A stretch of DNA of 9,567 bases from Alphaproteobacteria bacterium (GCA_029243445.1 JAQWSA010000059.1:1-9567), one strand, 5' to 3'. Positions 1 to 7,874 are shown, numbered from the stretch's first letter. Notes: a model not told the origin generated them from the sequence alone. Translations and numbers: made by a program.

Positions 1-2383
1 CCATAGGTTCTGTCCCAGGCTTAAAAGCTTCCAAAAAAGAACTTTTATCGCCTCGTTTTGCCACAACGCCAGTAGCTGCATTCACTCTTACTAAACGTAT
101 TCCTGGAGGAACTCTAAATGGAATCGCTGATCTACCTTCTAGAGCAGCTTTCATAAAGTCACGGAATATAGGTGCAGATACTGAAGAACCCGTTTCACCG
201 TAGCCCAATGGTTTAGGGTTATCAAAACCAACATATACTCCTACAGCAAGATCGGGAGAAAACCCTACAAACCAAGTGTCCATAGAATCATTAGTAGTGC
301 CAGTTTTACCAGCTAGTGGTTTACCAACTGTTTTAATACGAATGCCCGTTCCACGTTCGATAACACCTTGAAGCATGGACACCATTTGATATGCTGTTGC
401 GGGATTTAATATTTTAGCACGTGGATCAGGCAAATTTGGAGGTTTTTTATTTTCTGACCAAATTATATTCTGGCAAGATTCACATAAGCGCCTATCATGA
501 CGAAATATAGTTTTTCCGTGCCTATCCTGAATGCGGTCAATAAGCGAAGGTGTAATTTTCTTTCCACCGTTAACTATTATCGAATAGGCTGTAACTAAGC
601 GCAACAGAGTAGTCTCCCCAGCTCCAATTGATATACTTAGCTGCCTGGGTGTTTTATCCATAACTCCTAGATCTTCTGCATATCTAATAACTTTTTCTAT
701 ACCCACTGTTTGAGCTAGTCGTACCGTCATTAAATTCCGAGATTTCTCAATTCCCAATCGCATTGGACTAGGGCCATAAAATTTCTTTGAATAGTTAGCC
801 GGCTTCCACTTTCGCATACCTGGTCCCTGATCAATTACAAAAGGAGCATCAAGAACTAGGGTGGATGGAGTGAATCCACTATCTAAAGCAGCCAAATAAA
901 CAAATGGTTTAAAAGCTGAACCGGGTTGACGCCATGCTTGAGTCGCCCGATTAAATTCACTTTTCTCATATTCTAGACCTCCTGACATTGCAAGAACCCG
1001 ACCAGTGTGTGGGTCAATAGCAACAATCGCACCATTTACATCTGGTATTTGGTATAAACTCCATATATTTGGATAATAAGTGTTTCCTCTAAGATCTTTT
1101 TTTACTGTTTTTACTTTTTTTACCAAAACAATATCTAATAGTTCTAATACCTGTGAAATTTTACGTACTTTTGGTCCAAGTCTTTGTCCTTTTTTCCAAG
1201 CTCGAGCCCATTTTATTTCTGATAACGGCAGAGACCCTCTTTGGCCGTCAGCAAAACCAATTGTTGCTATGCTATTCTTTTCGTCAATATTCAATATTAC
1301 AGCAGGAAACCAGTCTATTAAATCTCTCGGTAAATTAATTTTACCTAGATTTTTAGCCCATCCATCCATAGTATGTAATTTACTATAAGGCCCTCTCCAA
1401 CCATGTCGCCTATCGTAGGCCACCAATCCATTCCATAACTCATTTACAGCTATTTTTTGTAATCGAGGGTCCAATGTTGTTCTGACAGATAAGCCTCCCT
1501 CATACAGAGTTTTATTTCCGTAGCGAGTGGCAAGTTCCCTTCTAACCGTTTCTGCAAAATAGGGAGCATCAATACTTGGGGATTTATTCGGTTGTACTAT
1601 TTGTAGAGGAGAACCTTTAGCAGTTAGACCAAATTCTTTGGTGATATAACCATCTTCAATCATCCGACCTATAACATAATTACGCCTTCCAACAGCAGCA
1701 TCATAATAACGCCGAGGATTATAATTATTAGGAGCTTTGGGTAAAGCTGCTAAAAAAGCAATTTCCTCTAATATCAATTGATCGAGTGATTTCGCAAAAT
1801 AATTATTTGCTGCTTCTGCAACACCATAAGATCCAAACCCCAGATATATCTGATTTAAATAAAGCTCAAGAATTTGATCTTTAGAAAATACTCTTTCCAT
1901 ACGAAACGAAATAATTGCTTCTCGTATTTTTCGTTTTATAGAAACTTCTTTTGTCAGCAAAAAGTTTTGAGCTACTTGCTGAGTAATAGTTGATGCACCA
2001 ACTGGCCTCCTGCCTTTACCGTAATTGCGTAAATTAGTTAGTAAGGCTCGCAGTACACCAAAAATATCAATTCCTGGATGTTCATAGTAGTTTTTATCTT
2101 CTGCTGATAAAAAAGCATTTATGACCTGTTTCGGTATGCTAGAAACGGGAACAAATGCCCTTTTTTCTATAGCATACTCAGCTAATAAGCTACCATCTCC
2201 TGCATGAACTCTCGTAGTAACGGGAGGACTATAATTCGTGAGTTGTCGATAATCAGGTAAATCACGGCCGTATTGCCAGAATATCCAAATTGTCGTTACT
2301 ACAAGGACAAGTCCCCCAAAAAACACGACACCAAATAAATAGCCCAACCAACTCAATAATTTATTACGAGGGATTTTTACCAT
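1..2383 (-). CDS. mrcA: Penicillin-binding protein 1A, bifunctional transglycosylase/transpeptidase (3' end beyond window)
   Basis: Class A PBP that polymerises lipid II into glycan strands and cross-links stem peptides on the periplasmic side of the inner membrane. The frame is open from ATG 2381-2383 to the left edge, giving 794 residues; only the C-terminal tail is missing. A short cytoplasmic N-terminus precedes one membrane anchor (about residues 10-36). The GT51 transglycosylase domain follows, with the EDKNYYEHPGID motif and catalytic Glu95, then GASTITQQ. An OB-like insertion (about 310-425) precedes the transpeptidase domain, which has SxxK at Ser489/Lys492 (GSAFKP), SRN at 548-550 and KTGT from 693. 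A CxxC pair (Cys634, Cys637) lies between SRN and KTG; I recall a similar pair in alphaproteobacterial homologues. There is no clear Shine-Dalgarno before the ATG; the start is chosen because it sits just ahead of the anchor. The gene lies 114 bases downstream of the amidase gene on the same strand, so co-transcription is likely. Identity is near certain from catalytic motifs in all the right places. Confidence 0.96.
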   Translation of the reverse strand, partial: MVKIPRNKLLSWLGYLFGVVFFGGLVLVVTTIWIFWQYGRDLPDYRQLTNYSPPVTTRVHAGDGSLLAEYAIEKRAFVPVSSIPKQVINAFLSAEDKNYYEHPGIDIFGVLRALLTNLRNYGKGRRPVGASTITQQVAQNFLLTKEVSIKRKIREAIISFRMERVFSKDQILELYLNQIYLGFGSYGVAEAANNYFAKSLDQLILEEIAFLAALPKAPNNYNPRRYYDAAVGRRNYVIGRMIEDGYITKEFGLTAKGSPLQIVQPNKSPSIDAPYFAETVRRELATRYGNKTLYEGGLSVRTTLDPRLQKIAVNELWNGLVAYDRRHGWRGPYSKLHTMDGWAKNLGKINLPRDLIDWFPAVILNIDEKNSIATIGFADGQRGSLPLSEIKWARAWKKGQRLGPKVRKISQVLELLDIVLVKKVKTVKKDLRGNTYYPNIWSLYQIPDVNGAIVAIDPHTGRVLAMSGGLEYEKSEFNRATQAWRQPGSAFKPFVYLAALDSGFTPSTLVLDAPFVIDQGPGMRKWKPANYSKKFYGPSPMRLGIEKSRNLMTVRLAQTVGIEKVIRYAEDLGVMDKTPRQLSISIGAGETTLLRLVTAYSIIVNGGKKITPSLIDRIQDRHGKTIFRHDRRLCESCQNIIWSENKKPPNLPDPRAKILNPATAYQMVSMLQGVIERGTGIRIKTVGKPLAGKTGTTNDSMDTWFVGFSPDLAVGVYVGFDNPKPLGYGETGSSVSAPIFRDFMKAALEGRSAIPFRVPPGIRLVRVNAATGVVAKRGDKSSFLEAFKPGTEPM

Positions 2384-2465
2384 AGATATGTTTTTATTTT
2401 CAATTTTCTACCCTAGCTCATGTCCAGTTCCAGCCTAAAAATAGCAAAATTATGGCAAATTTATG

Positions 2466-2480
2466 GATTTTAATAAAATC
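2466..2480. repeat. 15-base perfect palindrome in the amiC-mrcA spacer
   Basis: GATTTTA and TAAAATC flank a single central base in the 114-base spacer between the amidase stop and the PBP1A start. As RNA it could form a six-pair hairpin with a three-base loop, but it has no GC-rich stem and no U-tract, so it is not a convincing terminator. It could be a protein-binding site or chance in AT-rich DNA. The rest of the spacer (2384-2497) shows no recognisable promoter or ribosome-binding site. Confidence 0.3.
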
Positions 2481-2497
2481 AATAGTAATCATTTACA

Positions 2498-3730
2498 TTA
2501 GTTATTTTTTAAGTACTTAAATAAAGAGCGAACAATGGCGGTACTGAGACTTTTCCTATAATTCTTATTTTGTAACTGCCCTTCCTCTTCCTTGTTAGTA
2601 AGATACCCCAATTCAATTAAAGCCGATGGTATATCTGGAGCTTTCAAAACAGCAAAACCTGCCGAACGCCATGGTCTATTTAGCAACTTTACAGAAAATG
2701 AAGCTTCAGAAATCAGATTATCTCGTGCTAAAATAACCGAAAGTTCATTTGTTTTAGCCTGCGTAAAATCAATCAAAATATTTTGAACATCATTACTATA
2801 TGCACCTAAATCTAGACCACCTATAACATCTGACTTATTTTCTTTAGCGGCTAATGCCTGAGCTTCAGCATCAGATGCTTTTTCTGATAAAGTATAGACC
2901 GAAAACCCATTTGTTTTAGAATTTTTATGGCTATTAGCGTGCAAAGATATAAACAAATCAGCATCCACGCTTCGGGCAAATTTTACTCTATCTTGTAAGG
3001 GTATAAATATATCTTTGTCACGGGTGAGATAAACCTTTATCCCACCTCTTATTTCCAACTGTCGTTTTATTTCTTTTGCGTAAGATAAAACAATGTCTTT
3101 TTCATGTACTCCAGATACACCAATTGCTCCTGGATCTATACCACCATGACCGGCATCAATAACTATAGTAGGTATATCAAGAGCCTTTGGCACTATAGGT
3201 ATAGATTTTCTGTGTATTGATTGCATTTCTTTAACGGCTGGATTAGGCCGCATCATAGATACAAACTCTTTATGATTAGTGGGTGATAAATCTATTACTA
3301 ATCTCCAATTATTATTTGAATCAGGTGATAGTATGAATTTTTTTGATACCTTTGCCGAAGTGTTTAAATCGAGTACTAGTCTACTTGATCCTGGTTTAAA
3401 AGCTCCATAACGCAAACGATCTATAACACCCCCTTTAATACTAAGCCTTTGATTTGGAAGTGTAAATTCGACCTCAGGTAAATCTATAACTATACGATAA
3501 GGATTTGCTAAACCAAATACTTGTGGGCTAATTTTTTGATCAAGCTCTATTACTAATCTTGTCGTAGATTTGTTTAATCCTATGCGTAGGTCTTGGACTT
3601 TAGTTGACATAGCCTCTGAAGCACTAGTTACAATGCTCAATAATAAAAATTGGATTACTAGTAAGGCAGTAAGTACAGAATGGATAATTCTCGTTAAATC
3701 CCTAAGACGAGTGCAATAAAATGCGATCAT
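2498..3730 (-). CDS. amiC: N-acetylmuramoyl-L-alanine amidase, AmiC type (AMIN + Amidase_3)
   Basis: Periplasmic zinc amidase that cleaves the bond between N-acetylmuramic acid and L-alanine of the stem peptide, allowing daughter-cell separation. The 410-residue protein begins with a signal peptide: basic residues up to Arg15, a hydrophobic core at about 18-35, and likely cleavage after the TSASEA stretch. An AMIN domain (about 44-148), a septal targeting module in this family, precedes a linker and the Amidase_3 catalytic domain (about 186-408). Zinc ligands are His195 (DAGHGG), Glu210 (HEKD) and His264 (SLHAN); the catalytic Glu is 373 (IELGYL). The stretch at about 281-330 corresponds to the segment that carries the autoinhibitory helix in AmiB/AmiC enzymes, so activation by an EnvC/NlpD-like LytM partner is expected; this is inference. 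The ATG is directly preceded by an in-frame TAG, and a weak AGGA lies 13 bases upstream. The gene is divergent from rne and runs towards mrcA. Confidence 0.95.
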   Translation of the reverse strand: MIAFYCTRLRDLTRIIHSVLTALLVIQFLLLSIVTSASEAMSTKVQDLRIGLNKSTTRLVIELDQKISPQVFGLANPYRIVIDLPEVEFTLPNQRLSIKGGVIDRLRYGAFKPGSSRLVLDLNTSAKVSKKFILSPDSNNNWRLVIDLSPTNHKEFVSMMRPNPAVKEMQSIHRKSIPIVPKALDIPTIVIDAGHGGIDPGAIGVSGVHEKDIVLSYAKEIKRQLEIRGGIKVYLTRDKDIFIPLQDRVKFARSVDADLFISLHANSHKNSKTNGFSVYTLSEKASDAEAQALAAKENKSDVIGGLDLGAYSNDVQNILIDFTQAKTNELSVILARDNLISEASFSVKLLNRPWRSAGFAVLKAPDIPSALIELGYLTNKEEEGQLQNKNYRKSLSTAIVRSLFKYLKNN

Positions 3731-3982
3731 CTAGTACATATATCCTAGCATACATGTGTATCGCAATAAGCTTAATTATATTAGATTGCATTAATAGCAT
3801 TGTCGTAGCCAACCGACATCGCTATCTTATTAATAGAAAATAGCTTAATAAAGTTTTGTGTGGTGTATACATTAAGCGGCTTATCTATGTTAAACTGTTA
3901 CAACTGTTTTGGTTCTAGCTGGGTAAAAACCGATAGTCGCCTTGTAAATCTGCATAGTAGTAATTTAATATTGTTGTAACAT
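3731..3982. promoter_or_regulatory. Divergent amiC/rne intergenic region, left part
   Basis: This AT-rich stretch between two diverging genes must carry promoters for both. On the rne side I find no convincing -35/-10 pair; the stretch 3856-3891 has TTGTGT and TATCTA-like hexamers, but their spacing is poor. A 7-base inverted repeat (TTATTAA and TTAATAA) lies at about 3827-3850. A direct repeat of ACTGTT occurs at about 3894-3909. No ORF with credible coding character is present. Confidence 0.5.
3775..3780 (-). promoter_or_regulatory. Candidate -10 hexamer for the amidase gene
   Basis: Read on the minus strand this is an exact TATAAT, about 45 bases upstream of the amidase ATG. The sequence 16-18 bases further upstream does not resemble TTGACA well, so the call rests on one hexamer in AT-rich DNA and could be chance. 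Confidence 0.25.
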
Positions 3983-4095
3983 CGAAGTTTGCCGAAGAAA
4001 ATCATACTCTTCTGGCTAGGTGGTAGAAATAAATCTCGCCGTACTGGTGTAAACTTTACACCGTTCTACGGTTGGAGAGAATCCACCAAACTTCG
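3983..4095 (+). ncRNA. Structured RNA element in the rne 5' leader (three-way junction fold)
   Basis: Several nested complementary segments can pair here. The outer stem joins 3983-3991 (CGAAGTTTG) perfectly to 4087-4095 (CAAACTTCG). Inside, hairpin A pairs 3992-3998 with 4008-4015 with one bulged base (4013) and a nine-base loop. A second arm starts with GGTGG 4019-4023 against CCACC 4083-4087, competing with the outer stem for base 4087. It continues with TCTC 4034-4037 against GAGA 4077-4080, CCGTA 4039-4043 against TACGG 4067-4071, and GGTGTA 4046-4051 against TACACC 4057-4062, closed by a five-base loop. Its position just before rne suggests a cis-regulatory leader. In Escherichia coli, RNase E binds hairpins in its own 5' leader to control its mRNA; an analogous role here is inference. 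I do not recognise a known riboswitch. A separate small RNA is also possible. Confidence 0.5.
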
Positions 4096-4101
4096 CATAA
4101 A

Positions 4102-4148
4102 GCGGTAAATACCTTATTCATAAATCGCATGAATATAGGTATTACTGC
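4102..4148 (+). promoter_or_regulatory. Long hairpin immediately before the rne Shine-Dalgarno
   Basis: GCGGT 4102-4106 pairs with 4144-4148 (one G-U pair), AATACCT 4108-4114 with AGGTATT 4137-4143, and TATTCAT 4115-4121 with ATGAATA 4129-4135. This gives 19 pairs with two single-base bulges (4107, 4136) and a seven-base loop. It ends four bases before the GGAG of rne, so its folding, binding or cleavage could alter ribosome access. It follows the junction element at 3983-4095 with only six bases between. Confidence 0.5.
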
Positions 4149-4151
4149 CGT

Positions 4152-4155
4152 GGAG
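4152..4155 (+). promoter_or_regulatory. Shine-Dalgarno site of rne
   Basis: GGAG lies eight bases before the ATG at 4164, which fixes the rne start. It is one of only two clear ribosome-binding sites in the window and sits right at the foot of the leader hairpin. Confidence 0.75.
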
Positions 4156-4163
4156 CGAGTAGA

Positions 4164-6539
4164 ATGACGAAAAGAATGCTTATTGATGGAACTCATGCCG
4201 AAGAAACAAGAGTTGTAGTAGCAGATGATACCGAGCTTCTAGAATTTGACTTCGAAACTACTACCAAAAGTCAACTCAAGGGTAACATATATCTAGCCAA
4301 AGTAACGAGGGTTGAGCCTTCACTGCAGGCAGCATTTGTAGATTTTGGAGGAAATCGCCATGGTTTTCTAGCTTTCAGCGAGATCCACCCTGATTACTAT
4401 CGCATACCCGTTGAAGATAAAGAGGCGCTAATAGCTAAATCAGACGTTTCTGACGAAATAGATGAAATAGATATCGATGAATTTAAAAATGAAGATATTA
4501 ATGATAACGCAGAAAGTGAAAGTAATCCGGTTGAAGTTATAGGAGATAACGCAGAAGACGATATTGCTGAACTCGGTGATGCTCATCGAAAACGGTTAAG
4601 GCAATTAACAAGAATGTATAAGATACAAGAAGTTATTAAAAGACGTCAAATTCTATTGGTACAAGTGGTTAAAGAAGAACGAGGAAATAAAGGCGCAGCC
4701 CTAACTACCTACCTCTCTTTACCAGGGCGTTACTGTGTATTAATGCCAAATACTTCGCGTGGTGGTGGAATTAGTAGAAAAATATCTAATCCTGCGCATA
4801 GAAAACGTATGAAAACCATTATGGCCGACCTAGTAATTCCAGAGGGTATGGCAGTCATAATGCGTACCGCCGGCGTAGAAAGAAACAAGGCAGAAGTTCG
4901 TAGAGATTATGAATATCTTCGACGCTCATGGGATGATATTCGCGAACAAACATTACAGTCTTCTGCACCTGCATTAATCTATGAAGAGGGAGACCTCATA
5001 AAACGTTCCCTAAGAGACGTATACAATCGTGAAATTGAAGAAGTTATTGTAGACGGAGAGCTCGCCTATAAAACGGCACGGTCGCTTATGCGCACCATGA
5101 TGCCTTCTCACGCCAAACGAGTAAAAAAACATACCGATCTTAATACCCCACTTTTTAACCTGCATAAAATCGAATCTCAGCTCGATGAAATATATGATCC
5201 AATTGTAAGACTAAGATCTGGTGGATATATTGTCATAAATCCGACTGAAGCTTTAGTGGCAATAGATGTCAATTCGGGTCGCGCCACACGAGAAAGAAAT
5301 GTTGAACAAACTGCAAGAAGAACCAACCTAGAAGCCGCTGATGAAGTAGCTCGTCAACTACGTTTACGTGACCTCGCAGGATTAGTTGTTATTGATTTCA
5401 TTGATATGGAAGAAGGTCGAAACATAACAGCAGTCGAAAGACGAATGAAAGAGGCAATGAAAATAGATAGGGCGCGTATTCAGATAGGGCGCATTTCTAC
5501 ATTAGGTTTACTTGAACTATCTCGGCAGCGTTTAAGGCCAAGCATCCACGAAGCCAGTGCACAGATCTGTGTGAGATGTGGGGGTAGTGGTTATGTAAGA
5601 TCAACTGAATCAACTGCATTAAGAGTTATACGTGCAATTGAAGAAGAAGGGGCCAAAAACCGCTCCAAATCAGTTAACGTTAAAGTACCCGCTGATGTTG
5701 CTCTGTATATACTAAATAACAAAAGAGACATGATAGTTTCTATAGAACAACGACATAATATGAAAGTACTTATAACAGTTGATACGGACCTGACACCTCC
5801 AGATTATATTATGGATCGCTTAAACTCTAATGCAGCTATCGATGAAAAAATATCCGAAACCATAGATAGCAGAAATATTGAAATAATTTCAAAAGAAGAA
5901 GAGGATCGTTCACGTAGACGGAAGCCTGCACGTCGAGTGAAAAATTCGGATGAACAAAACGATGTTAATGAAAAAAGCGAATCTTTAAAAACTACTGATG
6001 AGATTCCAGAAAACCTAAATGAGGAAAACAAAGACTCCGCCCGGTCGACGACGAGGCGTCGAGGAAGACGAGGTGGAAGAAGAAGAAGAAAAGCAGATGA
6101 TGTTTCAACAACGAACAAAGTTGATACCACTACAAGTGATGAAATAAATACTGCAAACAACACCATAGATAACATTACTGATAGTAATAATAAAAACATA
6201 AAAGAAAATAGTAGCGACGAACAATCTAACAAAACAGAAAGCAGTGCGACCGATGATTTAGGTGATCGTGATAGCGATTCTAAGCCTAAAAAACGTCGAA
6301 CTAGACGTCGTCGAACTAAAAATACCGATAATGATTCAAGTAAAACTACGCAAATCGCAAAGAAAGATGATTCTTCACCGGAAAAACTAAAAAATTCTGA
6401 AGCCCCGTCTACAAAAAAACAAATTACTAATGACAGTAATGAAACAACTAACAAAGAAAGCCAAGTTGATAAAAATGTCTCTAAAGAAACAGAACAGAAG
6501 CGACCACGTCGTTCAGGGTGGTGGAGCCGCAACACTTAA
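4164..6539 (+). CDS. rne: Ribonuclease E (RNase E/G family endoribonuclease, degradosome scaffold)
   Basis: Single-strand-specific endoribonuclease for mRNA decay and rRNA/tRNA processing, 791 residues. The N-terminal half is catalytic: an RNase H-like start, then an S1 domain from about residue 37 interrupted by an acidic insertion (about 84-140), then the 5'-sensor and DNase I-like core. The two Mg-binding aspartates are Asp368 (AIDVNSGRATR) and Asp411 (IDFIDM); their 43-residue spacing matches Escherichia coli D303/D346. The zinc-link cysteines are Cys469 and Cys472 (CVRCGGSG), again with the E. coli spacing. The small domain ends near 575. The rest is disordered, rich in Asn, Asp, Ser, Thr and Lys, with arginine-rich RNA-binding blocks at about 582-593, 629-643 and 708-719. 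The protein ends RRSGWWSRNT; a terminal GWW motif is the PNPase docking site described for Caulobacter RNase E. The ATG has a GGAG eight bases upstream. The gene diverges from the amidase gene and converges with the aminotransferase gene. Confidence 0.97.
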   Translation: MTKRMLIDGTHAEETRVVVADDTELLEFDFETTTKSQLKGNIYLAKVTRVEPSLQAAFVDFGGNRHGFLAFSEIHPDYYRIPVEDKEALIAKSDVSDEIDEIDIDEFKNEDINDNAESESNPVEVIGDNAEDDIAELGDAHRKRLRQLTRMYKIQEVIKRRQILLVQVVKEERGNKGAALTTYLSLPGRYCVLMPNTSRGGGISRKISNPAHRKRMKTIMADLVIPEGMAVIMRTAGVERNKAEVRRDYEYLRRSWDDIREQTLQSSAPALIYEEGDLIKRSLRDVYNREIEEVIVDGELAYKTARSLMRTMMPSHAKRVKKHTDLNTPLFNLHKIESQLDEIYDPIVRLRSGGYIVINPTEALVAIDVNSGRATRERNVEQTARRTNLEAADEVARQLRLRDLAGLVVIDFIDMEEGRNITAVERRMKEAMKIDRARIQIGRISTLGLLELSRQRLRPSIHEASAQICVRCGGSGYVRSTESTALRVIRAIEEEGAKNRSKSVNVKVPADVALYILNNKRDMIVSIEQRHNMKVLITVDTDLTPPDYIMDRLNSNAAIDEKISETIDSRNIEIISKEEEDRSRRRKPARRVKNSDEQNDVNEKSESLKTTDEIPENLNEENKDSARSTTRRRGRRGGRRRRKADDVSTTNKVDTTTSDEINTANNTIDNITDSNNKNIKENSSDEQSNKTESSATDDLGDRDSDSKPKKRRTRRRRTKNTDNDSSKTTQIAKKDDSSPEKLKNSEAPSTKKQITNDSNETTNKESQVDKNVSKETEQKRPRRSGWWSRNT

Positions 6540-6549
6540 AAAATAATTG

Positions 6550-6571
6550 TATTATCAATAAACAGATAATA
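6550..6571 (-). terminator. Weak AT-only stem-loop between convergent rne and aminotransferase genes
   Basis: TATTATC 6550-6556 pairs perfectly with GATAATA 6565-6571 around an eight-base loop. Read on the minus strand, downstream of the aminotransferase stop, a T-rich run follows (about 6536-6545), as in a Rho-independent terminator. The stem has a single G-C pair, so it would be unstable. Nothing better is visible in the 36-base spacer. Confidence 0.3.
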
Positions 6572-6575
6572 TAAT

Positions 6576-7721
6576 CTATTGTTTCCAGTTACTTAAACGT
6601 TCACATGCAGTTATAATATCTGCTTCAGAACCGGAAAAAGAAAATCTTATATACCTGTTACCATTAAACGGATCAAAATCTACGCCGGGCGTAGTGGCAA
6701 CTAAAGCTTCAGATAGCATCCTACGGCAAAATACCTCGCTGTTATCAGATAGGCTTGTTATATCGGCATATAGATAAAAAGCTCCATCAGAAGGAGCTAT
6801 ATTACTAAATCCAACAGAAGGTAAATATTTTAACAAGGTTTCACGATTTTTTGAATATCGTTCTACATTTGCCAGAATTTCTTCAGAACTATTGAAAGCT
6901 TCTACTCCAGCATACTGAGAAAGTGTTGGCGATGAAATAAATATGTTTTGTGAAAGGCATTCTATCGACCTCATCAATTCTTCCGGTACTATAATCCATC
7001 CTAAACGCCAACCGGTCATCGAAAAGTATTTAGAAAAACTATTAATAATAATAGCGTTTTCATCTAAACTGGCTACCGTCTCAGATTTAGTTCCATAGGT
7101 GATCCCATGATATATCTCATCAGAAATCAATCTTATACCTTCATCACTGCACCAAGTGACTAATTGCTTCATTTCCTCTCTGGAAATCATAGTACCTGTT
7201 GGGTTTGATGGACTGGCTAGTATTAATCCATCAAGTTTTCCGTTGTTTTCTAGTAACTCTGTAGTTGGTTGATATCTATCTAAAGCGGTAGTTTCTAAGA
7301 GTACTGGCTCCACCCCTAAAGCAATCAATATATTTCTATAAGCTGGATAACCTGGAGCAGCCAAAGCAACTCTATCACCTGGTTCAAATGCGGAAAGAAA
7401 TGATAATAAAAATCCACCCGATGAGCCGGTAGTAACTACGATACGTGATGGATTAATTGATAATCCGTAGAAGGTTTCATAGTGCTCAGCAATACGTTCT
7501 CTTAGAAAAGGTAGACCAAGTGAATCGGTATAACCCAGAACCTGTTTATCTATAGCCTTTTGCGCAGCCTCAATAACTTTTAATGGTGCAGGCGTACTTG
7601 GTTGTCCAACTTCTAAGTGTACTACATCCGCCCCTAGTTCTTCTAGTTGATTCGCAGATCTCATAACATCCATAACTATGAAAGGGTTTATCATACCGCG
7701 ATTTGATACTTTTAATGTCAT
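6576..7721 (-). CDS. PLP-dependent aminotransferase, class I/II (aspartate/aromatic aminotransferase-like)
   Basis: Fold-type I aminotransferase, cytosolic, 381 residues, the usual length for this group. Visible family residues: GYTDSLGLPFLRERIAEHY at 63-81 (the Y-G-L-R-IA region), the cofactor-binding GSSGG turn at 99-103, Asn173 in SNPTG (O3' contact), Asp201 and Tyr204 in DEIYH (pyridine nitrogen and ring oxygen), and the Schiff-base lysine Lys231 in NSFSKYFSMTGWRLG. Arg239 contacts the phosphate region, and Arg359 in RYIRFSFS is the likely substrate carboxylate clamp. The amino donor cannot be told from sequence alone; aspartate, aromatic amino acids and alanine are all possible, so no gene symbol is given. 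There is no Shine-Dalgarno before the ATG, only an A-rich run. The stop is TAG (6576-6578), which shows UAG is used as a normal terminator here. The gene diverges from the M48 gene across an AT-rich spacer (7722-7884) in which I see no firm promoter. Confidence 0.9.
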   Translation of the reverse strand: MTLKVSNRGMINPFIVMDVMRSANQLEELGADVVHLEVGQPSTPAPLKVIEAAQKAIDKQVLGYTDSLGLPFLRERIAEHYETFYGLSINPSRIVVTTGSSGGFLLSFLSAFEPGDRVALAAPGYPAYRNILIALGVEPVLLETTALDRYQPTTELLENNGKLDGLILASPSNPTGTMISREEMKQLVTWCSDEGIRLISDEIYHGITYGTKSETVASLDENAIIINSFSKYFSMTGWRLGWIIVPEELMRSIECLSQNIFISSPTLSQYAGVEAFNSSEEILANVERYSKNRETLLKYLPSVGFSNIAPSDGAFYLYADITSLSDNSEVFCRRMLSEALVATTPGVDFDPFNGNRYIRFSFSGSEADIITACERLSNWKQ

Positions 7722-7874
7722 TTTTTTAACTACAAGTGTGAACAGATTTAACTACTGATGAAGCCTACATTAATAATAATTATCATATTACAAAATAAAT
7801 ATAAGTATAATAACTTTATATAACAGGCTAATTGACCGAGTAATATCACGGAATTAAGTTGTTGACATATGTAT

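Noticed and set aside
1080..1388. Plus-strand open frames of 102 and 61 codons
   Set aside because: They are antisense to the PBP1A insertion domain, which is continuous on the minus strand, and their products show no recognisable features.
2592..2786. Plus-strand open frame of 64 codons
   Set aside because: It is antisense to the catalytic domain of the amidase and has no ribosome-binding site.
3983..4095. Cobalamin, glycine or other known riboswitch in the rne leader
   Set aside because: GGAGAG at 4074-4079 recalls part of the glycine aptamer, but the remaining conserved core segments of these classes are absent.
5804..6535. Long minus-strand open frame of 243 codons opposite the rne C-terminal region
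   Set aside because: It lies wholly antisense to the low-complexity tail of rne, and its Phe/Ser/Leu/Val-rich product is what the reverse of Lys/Glu/Asn/Arg codons gives. No domain or ribosome-binding site is visible.
7862..7867. TTGACA hexamer as a -35 box
   Set aside because: It sits just ahead of the M48 start, with no -10 hexamer at proper spacing, and any resulting transcript would begin inside the gene.
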